From Fodinibacter sp963800505 (GTDB taxonomy: Bacteria > Actinomycetota > Actinomycetes > Actinomycetales > Dermatophilaceae): a stretch of DNA of 64,000 bases. This document shows, one piece after another, positions 36,730-43,056 of this stretch (the stretch's first letter is position 1; every line of letters begins with the position of its first letter). The position numbers and the translations under genes are program-made. Under the pieces are notes generated by a model. The model did not search any database. It was not told the origin of the DNA and saw nothing but the letters and a program-made list of their open reading frames with translations. The stretch spans positions 1-64,000 of the forward strand of contig CAWDBL010000026.1 in the NCBI GenBank assembly GCA_963800505.1, in the 5' to 3' direction.

Positions 36730-37416
36730 TCAGTGGGAGTCGTCGGCGCCCGGCGACCCGAGCCCCTGGCGGATGACGTACGCGGCGGCCTGGATCCGGT
36801 TGTCAAGGTGCAGCTTCTCGAGGGCGTTGTGCACGTGGTTCTTCACCGTCCCCTCGGTGATGACGAGCCGCTTGGCGATCTCCTTGTTGCTCAGGCCCAC
36901 GGCCACCAGCCGGAGGATCTCCAGCTCGCGCGGTGTCACCACCGACCGGGCCTGCTCCGGCGAGGGCGAGGTGACCTTCTGCGCACCGCCGTCGCGGATC
37001 TCGCGGAGCAGCCGCCCCGCGACGGCCGGCGAGATGGGGGTCTCGTTGCGCATGACCGAGCGGATCATGTCGTGCAGCTGCTCGGGGCGCAGGTCCTTGA
37101 GCAGGTAGCCGTGCGCCCCGTTGCGCAGGGCGTCCATGACGTGGTCCTCGACGTCCGAGACGGTGAGCATGATGACCTTGACGTCCATCACCTGCTCGCG
37201 GATCAGCCGCACCGCCTCCACGCCGTTCATCACCGGCATGTCGACGTCGAGGATGACCAGGTCGGGGTGCAGCTCCCCGGCCATCTCGACCCCGACGAGG
37301 CCGTTCTCGGCCTCGCCGACGACCTCCATGTCGGGCTGGCTGGCCAGCAGGGCGGCGATCGCACCGCGGAAGAGCGGCTGGTCGTCGACGAGCAGGATGC
37401 GGATCGGCTCGCTCAT
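36730..37416 (-). CDS. NarL/FixJ-type response regulator
   Basis: A 228-residue two-component regulator. The receiver domain has the acidic pair VDD at 10-12, phospho-Asp57 in LVILDVDMPVMNG, and the conserved Lys in HGYLLKDLR. The LuxR-type helix-turn-helix (VVTPRELEILRLVAVGLSNK, then EIAKRLVITEGTVKNHVHN) fills about 165-220. Its ATG overlaps the histidine kinase stop by four bases, so they form a pair. It is divergent from the cytochrome cluster and is the obvious candidate regulator of it. Confidence 0.95.
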   Translation of the reverse strand: MSEPIRILLVDDQPLFRGAIAALLASQPDMEVVGEAENGLVGVEMAGELHPDLVILDVDMPVMNGVEAVRLIREQVMDVKVIMLTVSDVEDHVMDALRNGAHGYLLKDLRPEQLHDMIRSVMRNETPISPAVAGRLLREIRDGGAQKVTSPSPEQARSVVTPRELEILRLVAVGLSNKEIAKRLVITEGTVKNHVHNALEKLHLDNRIQAAAYVIRQGLGSPGADDSH

Positions 37417-39212
37417 CCGGTGGTCCTCGTGGTGGTGAAGGAGGGGTGCGGGCGCTCGGGGACGCTGGCCAGCACGGTGGTGCCGCGCCCGGGTGCGGAG
37501 TCGACCTGCACGGTGCCGCCGAGCAGGGCCGCCCGGTCGCGCATGGTGAACAGGCCGTAGCCGTCCTGCGAGCTGGCCGTCAGCACGGGGTCGAAGCCGA
37601 CGCCGTCGTCGGCCACCACGAAGCACGTCGAGGTGTCGTCCCCCCGGATGCTGACGAGGACCGAGTGTGCCGAAGCGTGCTTGCGCACGTTGGTCAGCGC
37701 CTCCTGGACGATGCGGATGACGTGCACCTCGGCCCGCGGCGAGAGCGCCACCTCGTGGCCGACCTCGTTGGCCAGCCGGGCGCTGATCCCACTCTGCGTC
37801 GAGTAGGCCTCGAGGTAGGCCCGCAGGTTGTCCTCGAGGCTGCGGTCGGCGTGGCGGTTGGCGTCGCGCAGGCCGAGGATGGTCTCGCGCACGTCGCGGT
37901 AGGCCTCCGCGCAGATGTCGGCGAGCGCCTCGGCCTCGGCGACCACCGCGTCGTCGGCCAGGGTGCCGACGCCGGTCTCGAGCGCGCGCAGCCTCAGGTG
38001 CACGGCCCCGAGCACCTGGGCGAGGCTGTCGTGCATCTCGCGCGCGATGCGGGTGCGCTCGCTGAGCACGGCTCGCTGCCGCGCGCCCTCGCGCATCTGG
38101 GCCCCCGACAGGGCGATGCCGACCAGGCTGGCGAGGGTGCCGAGGAAGCCGCGGTCGCGGTCGCTGAACTCGGCCCCGCCGGCGCGTGCCACCCACAGCT
38201 CCCCGAGGTGGCCGGCCCCGCCGGTGATGTCGCGGCTCGCGGTGTGCGCCCACTCGCTCTCGTCGATCGGGGCGGCGACGACCGCGACCCCGTGGTCGCC
38301 CTGCGTCGCCGGGGCCGGCAGCCCGAAGGACACCACAGTGGCGCCGTCGGGGCGCTGCACCGGCGCCTGGGCATCGGTGTCGGACTCGAAGCGGATGGTG
38401 CGGGTCGTCTCGGGTGACACGGTGACGACCGCGGCATCCGCCCACATCAGCGTCGCCGCGTGCCGCGCCACCGCGTCGAGCACCGGCGTGGTCGGCTCCT
38501 GGTTGGAGACGCGCAGGAGGATGTCGTAGAAGGCGTGCCCTTCCACCTTGCGGCGCTCGAGGTCACCCACGGCGCCGGCCAGCTGGATGCCACTGGCGAT
38601 CTGGGTGGTCAGGCTGGACAGGGCGGCACCGCCGATGTGGTCGGCGGGGTCGGCACTGGCGGGGTACCACAGCGCCAGCCGCCCGACCACCGACGACCCG
38701 TGGGCGAGGGGCACCTCGAGGGTGGGGCTGCCCGTGTCGACGCGCAGGCCGGACAGGGTCAGGGTGCGGGCGTCGTGGTGCGGCAGCCCGCCCGACTCCA
38801 GGAAGCGGATGCGGGCCTGGCGGGCCCCGGAGGTGCGCAGCAGCGAGGTCAGGGCGCTGTCGACGATGGCCGGCACCGTCTGCTGCCCCTGGATGGCGCC
38901 CGCAACGGCGTTGGCGGCGGTGAGGTCGCGGTTCTGGCGGATCACCTGCCGGTCGGTCTGGTCGATGAGCCGGAACATGAAGACCGCGAACAGCACGATG
39001 CCGACGACGACCACGGCCAGCCCGGCGATGTGCCAGATCTCGAAGACGCCCGGCGACCAGACGCCCGTCTGCTCGAGCTGCCAGCGCACCAGCTCGAGCC
39101 CGATGGCGAAGCCGACGGGAAGGAGGATGCCGATCGCCCACATCCGGCGGTCGACCAGCCGGGTGCGGGGGGTGAGACCGGCAATCCATTCCCGGTCCTC
39201 CCGCTGCGCCAT
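37413..39212 (-). CDS. NarL-family sensor histidine kinase (HisKA_3) with GAF-like domains
   Basis: About 599 residues from ATG 39212. Two membrane helices (WAIGILLPVGFAIGLELVRW and IAGLAVVVVGIVLFAVFMF) are followed by two GAF-like regions (about 100-230 and 245-380). The HisKA_3 dimerisation helix has REMHDSLAQVLGAVH (His about 394), and the HATPase domain has EALTNVRKHA and ADDGVGFD. The phosphoryl partner is the overlapping regulator. The start is doubtful: no ribosome-binding site precedes the ATG, whereas a perfect AAGGAGG lies six bases before an in-frame ATC at 39278, which would add 22 residues. Heme- or redox-sensing GAF ligands cannot be identified by eye. Confidence 0.93.
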   Translation of the reverse strand: MAQREDREWIAGLTPRTRLVDRRMWAIGILLPVGFAIGLELVRWQLEQTGVWSPGVFEIWHIAGLAVVVVGIVLFAVFMFRLIDQTDRQVIRQNRDLTAANAVAGAIQGQQTVPAIVDSALTSLLRTSGARQARIRFLESGGLPHHDARTLTLSGLRVDTGSPTLEVPLAHGSSVVGRLALWYPASADPADHIGGAALSSLTTQIASGIQLAGAVGDLERRKVEGHAFYDILLRVSNQEPTTPVLDAVARHAATLMWADAAVVTVSPETTRTIRFESDTDAQAPVQRPDGATVVSFGLPAPATQGDHGVAVVAAPIDESEWAHTASRDITGGAGHLGELWVARAGGAEFSDRDRGFLGTLASLVGIALSGAQMREGARQRAVLSERTRIAREMHDSLAQVLGAVHLRLRALETGVGTLADDAVVAEAEALADICAEAYRDVRETILGLRDANRHADRSLEDNLRAYLEAYSTQSGISARLANEVGHEVALSPRAEVHVIRIVQEALTNVRKHASAHSVLVSIRGDDTSTCFVVADDGVGFDPVLTASSQDGYGLFTMRDRAALLGGTVQVDSAPGRGTTVLASVPERPHPSFTTTRTTG

Positions 39213-39275
39213 GGCGCCAACAGGATGGGAGGGCGCGCTGCCGGCGCCCCCTGGGTCGGTGACCTCGCTGGTGCT

Positions 39276-39328
39276 GATCTGGCTCCTCCTTCGCCGGCAC
39301 CCCTGCGCGTCGATTACGACCGAGTGTA
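39276..39328 (-). promoter_or_regulatory. Kinase promoter -10 and strong ribosome-binding site ahead of a non-standard ATC
   Basis: Reading leftward: TACACT (39328-39323), a leader, AAGGAGG (39291-39285), six bases, then in-frame ATC (39278-39276). No ATG, GTG, TTG or CTG occurs at the proper spacing. Either translation begins at ATC or the site drives something else. Confidence 0.4.
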
Positions 39329-39384
39329 GGTCTCGCCGTGCCGGGGCCGCCACGGCGATCGGTTGTGCCCCTGTTCACGTGTCG

Positions 39385-39411
39385 TTGACTCCTCTACCGG
39401 ATATCTACCCT
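39385..39411 (+). promoter_or_regulatory. Candidate promoter of the cytochrome c cluster
   Basis: TTGACT (39385-39390) and TACCCT (39406-39411) separated by 15 bases, about 108 bases before the first gene of the cluster. The spacer is short but equals that of the candidate promoter at 15403-15429. Confidence 0.45.
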
Positions 39412-39454
39412 GCGGCGGATAGGCCTCACCGGCCCACCCGCCCACGATGGACGT

Positions 39455-39472
39455 GGAGGAGGTCCGTCCTCC
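39455..39472. promoter_or_regulatory. Inverted repeat GGAGGA-N6-TCCTCC, candidate operator
   Basis: An 18-base interrupted palindrome between the candidate promoter and the first gene of the cytochrome cluster. It could bind the divergently encoded NarL-type regulator or the BldC-like protein; alternatively it could act in the mRNA leader. Confidence 0.35.
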
Positions 39473-39519
39473 GACGGCAGGGATGCCGTCACATCGCCAA
39501 AGGAACGGGTGAGGTACCT

Positions 39520-40503
39520 GTGGCACACACGATGAGCCCCCACCGGCTCGCGGCAGCGGATCCGTCCGACCGCACGGTTGCCCTGTTGTTACGCATCGGG
39601 GCAGCGGCCCTCGCGATCGGGCTGGTCGCCTTCGGGGTTCTGTACTACCAGGACCAGCACGTGGCCGCCGCGCCCTCCATCGTCGAGCGGCAGGTCGCCC
39701 TCACCGAGGCAGCGGTGCGCAAGAACCCCAACGACCTGCAGGCCCGGCTCCAGCTGGGCGAGGTCTACGGGCAGGCCGCGCGGTACGACGACGCGGTCAA
39801 GCAGTACGACCAGGTGCTGAAGGCCGCCCCCGGCAGCAAGGACGCGCTGCTCGGCAAGGGCTTCGCCCTGATGACCCAGAACCAGCTCGACAAGGCGGTC
39901 GTCCCCCTCACCCAGGTCGTCAAGGCCACCCGCAAGGGCGAGTTCGCCGGTGCGGACTCCCAGCTCGCCGCCGCGTACTACTACCTCGGTGTCATCGCGG
40001 TGAAGCAGAAGAAGCCGGACGTGGCGCTCACACAGCTCGGCCACGCCCTCAAGATCGAGCCCACCGACTCCGACGCGATGTACCAGGTGGGTCTGGCCCA
40101 GCTGCAGAGCGGCGCGAACGTCGAGGCGATCGCCACCTTCCGCAGTGCACTGCGCTTCGTGCCGACCGGCTGGTGCGAGCCCTACCAGCAGATGCAGGCC
40201 GCCTACACCTCGATGAAGAAGCCCGAGCTCGCGAGCTACGCCTCCGCGATGGCCGGCTTCTGCGGCGGCAAGGTCGACGAGGCCAAGACCCAGCTCACCG
40301 CGCTCACCGCCGGCCCTGCCGCCGTCGAGGCGATGCTCGGCCTCGGCGTCATCGCCGAGACGGCCCACGACACCAAGGGGGCCGGCGCCTGGTACCAGAA
40401 GGCCTTCGCGAAGGATCCCAAGAACATGGGCGCCATCTCCGCACTGGCCGGTCTCGGCGTCAAGCCCGCGGCCCCACCGGCCACGGCCACGAAGAAGAAG
40501 TGA
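39520..40503 (+). CDS. Membrane-anchored TPR protein (NrfG/CcmH-like), first gene of the cytochrome cluster
   Basis: A 327-residue protein. One membrane helix at about 25-45 (TVALLLRIGAAALAIGLVAF) is followed by an outward-facing TPR solenoid. Repeats include DLQARLQLGEVYGQAARYDD and then AVKQYDQVLKAAPGSKDALL, and later LGHALKIEPTDSDAMYQVGL. TPR proteins of this type hold apocytochromes during heme attachment (as CcmH/NrfG do) or scaffold multiheme complexes. The GTG at 39520 is used because GAGGT precedes it. The NHL gene follows 13 bases later. It has a lysine C-terminus (KKK). Confidence 0.85.
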   Translation: MAHTMSPHRLAAADPSDRTVALLLRIGAAALAIGLVAFGVLYYQDQHVAAAPSIVERQVALTEAAVRKNPNDLQARLQLGEVYGQAARYDDAVKQYDQVLKAAPGSKDALLGKGFALMTQNQLDKAVVPLTQVVKATRKGEFAGADSQLAAAYYYLGVIAVKQKKPDVALTQLGHALKIEPTDSDAMYQVGLAQLQSGANVEAIATFRSALRFVPTGWCEPYQQMQAAYTSMKKPELASYASAMAGFCGGKVDEAKTQLTALTAGPAAVEAMLGLGVIAETAHDTKGAGAWYQKAFAKDPKNMGAISALAGLGVKPAAPPATATKKK

Positions 40504-40516
40504 GGGGTGACGTGCG

Positions 40517-41599
40517 ATGAGTGAGACCCAGTCCAGCACCGACCTGCTCGACCTGCTCGACGACATGTCGGCACCCCCGGCTCCGCCGGCACCGCCGGAG
40601 CCCGTCCCGCCCGTGGACGGCGACCACCGCAAGCGGCGCCGCATCATCCTCGCGGTCGTCGTCGCGCTGCTCGCGCTCCTCGTGGGGCTCTTCACCTGGT
40701 ACCTGCTGAACCGCAAGCCGCTGAGCGAGCTGCCCGGCCTCAGCGACGCGCACGTGCCGACCTACAAGACGTCGGTCTACGACGTCGTCAGGCCGCTCGG
40801 TGTCGCCGTCTCGCCCGACGGGGAGCGGATCTACGCGACCCAGTCCGGGGCCACTCCGACGACGTTCGTGTTCGGCCGCGACGGCGTCAAGGTCGGCGAG
40901 CTCCTGCCGCCGGCCACGCCCGCAACCCTCCACGTGCCCGTCTACGTCGCGGTCGACCCCACCAACGGCGACGTCTACGTCGGCGACCGCGCGGCCGGCA
41001 AGGTCTACGTCTACGACGAGACCGGCACCTACCTGTCGACGTTCGAGCCGAAGGGCGGGGGCATCGACAAGATCTCGCCCCTGGGGCTCGCGGTCGGCCC
41101 GGACGGCACCGTCTACGTCGCCGACGTTCTCAGCTCCACACCTGCCGACCACCGCATCCTGGTGTTCACCCACGACGGCACCCTGCGCACGGTGCTGGGC
41201 AAGGGCGACCTCAACTACCCCAACGCCATCGTCGTCGGCACCCACGGCGAGATCTACGTCAGCGACAGCAACAACGGGCGCGTCGCTGTCATCGACGACA
41301 CCGGCAAGCTGTCGACCCTCATCGCCCGCGGTGTCGGTGACGGCGACCTGGGCCTGCCCCGCGGCCTGGCGATCGACGACCAGGGTCGGCTGTTCGTCGC
41401 CGACACCACCGACCACATGGTGCGCCTGTTCACAGTCGGCTCCTCACCGACGGCCCACCCGACCTACGTCGCGTCCTTCGGTGACGAGGGGCACGAGGAC
41501 GGAAAGTTCACCTTCCCCAACGGCGTGGCCACGGACACCCGAGGCCGGGTCTACGTCGCCGACCGGGAGAACAACCGCATCGAGGTGTGGGGGTACTGA
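40517..41599 (+). CDS. Membrane-anchored NHL-repeat beta-propeller protein
   Basis: A 360-residue protein with a proline-rich cytoplasmic start, one helix (about 42-64, IILAVVVALLALLVGLFTWY) and an extracellular six-bladed propeller. Blades show the NHL pattern, for example PLGVAVSPDGERIYATQSG, PLGLAVGPDGTVYVADVLS, LPRGLAIDDQGRLFVADTTD and the last FPNGVATDTRGRVYVADREN with NRIEVWGY. There is no heme motif. NHL proteins are often encoded beside multiheme cytochromes in metal- and sulfur-respiring bacteria, where they are thought to assist assembly or docking; a role here is inferred. GAGGGG precedes the ATG. Confidence 0.88.
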   Translation: MSETQSSTDLLDLLDDMSAPPAPPAPPEPVPPVDGDHRKRRRIILAVVVALLALLVGLFTWYLLNRKPLSELPGLSDAHVPTYKTSVYDVVRPLGVAVSPDGERIYATQSGATPTTFVFGRDGVKVGELLPPATPATLHVPVYVAVDPTNGDVYVGDRAAGKVYVYDETGTYLSTFEPKGGGIDKISPLGLAVGPDGTVYVADVLSSTPADHRILVFTHDGTLRTVLGKGDLNYPNAIVVGTHGEIYVSDSNNGRVAVIDDTGKLSTLIARGVGDGDLGLPRGLAIDDQGRLFVADTTDHMVRLFTVGSSPTAHPTYVASFGDEGHEDGKFTFPNGVATDTRGRVYVADRENNRIEVWGY

Positions 41600-41742
41600 T
41601 GACTGGGTCCCGGTCCCACAGAAGTGGCCTGACGGAGGTGCGGCGACCTGGTCGCCGGACCCGCCGTTCCGGTTCACCGCAAGGTAATTCACCGAACAAC
41701 TACAGGAGTACACAACTTCACAGCTCAGATTGGAACGCGACA

Positions 41743-42945
41743 ATGAGAACGCACAAGAAGGTACGGACGAGGCTGGTAGCGCTTGGCGCGACAGCCGCGG
41801 CCGCGTTCTTCCTCGGGGCGGTGCCGGCCTACGCCGACAACGGCCCCCACGTGTCCACCGCCACGAACACGCCGACCACCGGTGTCAAGATCACCGATGC
41901 CGGCCAGGGGCGTTGCGCCTCGTGCCACCGGGCCCACACGGCTCGCGCGGCTTACCTGCTCAACGCCACGAGCGAGGAAAGCCTGTGCTACTCGTGTCAC
42001 GGTGACGGTGGAACCGGTGCAACGACCGACGTGCAGAGTGGGTTGGGTTACGACGCCGCAGCGACGACGACGTACCCCAACGGAACCACCCTGACCGTGG
42101 ACCGTGGCACCACTGTGGTCGGCGCCCTTCGTGGCGGCGGCTTCGAGAAGGCTGCACTCGGGACGGGCAAGGCGACCAAGGAGATCTACCTCAGTGGTAG
42201 CAACTACCGGTCCCGCAACCAGCTGGTCCCGCCGCAGACGGACACCCCGCAGGAGACGACGTCCAACCACCTCGGTGGCGTCGGCACCATGTGGGGCAGC
42301 GGGCCCATCTCCGGCACGGCGAACCCCGGCAAGGACATGAGCACCACAACGACGACCAAGCTCGAGTGCACGGCCTGTCACGACCCGCACGGCAACGGGC
42401 AGTACCGCATCCTGCGGGCAGTGCCCAAGGACTCGGACTTCGCGTCGGTCGTGGCGCCCAACACCACGGTCGGCATCCCCATCAAGGACACGACCAACAA
42501 GGTCTACACGACGACCAACTACTGGATCGCCGGTGACCCCAACGCCGTGGCCGACACCGGCACGACGACGATTCTCGGTGGAACCTCCTCCGTGGACCCG
42601 ACTCCTGTCGCGAAGACCATCGGTAACCCCGTCAGCTCGTTCCAGGCGAACGTCGCCGCGTGGTGCACGACGTGCCACACGCGCTACCTCGCGCCGTCTG
42701 GCTCGTGGGAGACGAACTCCGGTGACGCGCTCTTCACCTACCGGCACACCGGTGACAACGTCGGCAGCACCAACGGTGACGCCGCGTCAAACCGCAACTG
42801 CATCCAGTGCCACGTGGCACACGGAACGAACGCGCAGATGCCGAACTCGAAGGTCGAATGGCCGAACGGCACCACTCCCAGCTCCGACAGCCGTCTGCTC
42901 CGTGTGGACGACCGCGGTACCTGCGTGATGTGCCACAACGTCTGA
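41743..42945 (+). CDS. Secreted hexaheme cytochrome c with paired CXXCH motifs
   Basis: A 400-residue exported protein. Signal peptide: basic MRTHKKVRTR then a hydrophobic core ending AVPAYA. Six CXXCH sites are visible: CASCH, CYSCH, CTACH, CTTCH, CIQCH and CVMCH. The first two form a doubled-CXXCH unit (CASCHRAHTARAAYLL then LCYSCHGDGG), and CTACHDPHGNGQY follows; this is the paired_CXXCH/cytochrome c3-like class. No membrane anchor remains after cleavage, so it may be a mobile wall-zone electron carrier. The first stretch is less GC-rich than its neighbours and uses more mixed codons. ATG 41743 has only a weak GGA site. Confidence 0.92.
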   Translation: MRTHKKVRTRLVALGATAAAAFFLGAVPAYADNGPHVSTATNTPTTGVKITDAGQGRCASCHRAHTARAAYLLNATSEESLCYSCHGDGGTGATTDVQSGLGYDAAATTTYPNGTTLTVDRGTTVVGALRGGGFEKAALGTGKATKEIYLSGSNYRSRNQLVPPQTDTPQETTSNHLGGVGTMWGSGPISGTANPGKDMSTTTTTKLECTACHDPHGNGQYRILRAVPKDSDFASVVAPNTTVGIPIKDTTNKVYTTTNYWIAGDPNAVADTGTTTILGGTSSVDPTPVAKTIGNPVSSFQANVAAWCTTCHTRYLAPSGSWETNSGDALFTYRHTGDNVGSTNGDAASNRNCIQCHVAHGTNAQMPNSKVEWPNGTTPSSDSRLLRVDDRGTCVMCHNV

Positions 42946-42983
42946 CCCGGAGCACTCGAACCGAGCCAGACACGTCTGTGGGT

Positions 42984-43014
42984 TGCAGGCGGCCTCTCAC
43001 CCAGGTCGCCTGCA
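42984..43014 (+). other. Hairpin between the two multiheme cytochrome genes
   Basis: TGCAGGCG pairs perfectly with CGCCTGCA around a 15-base loop in the 111-base gap after the hexaheme gene. It may stabilise the upstream mRNA or act as a partial terminator to set relative levels of the two cytochromes. Confidence 0.5.
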
Positions 43015-43056
43015 GCTCCGGACGACGAGCAACGACGAAGGACTGGAGCACCGACG

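Noticed and set aside
41600..41742. Riboswitch in the lower-GC leader before the hexaheme cytochrome gene
   Set aside because: No recognisable conserved core or convincing stem set; it contains an isolated AGGAG but nothing that defines a riboswitch class.
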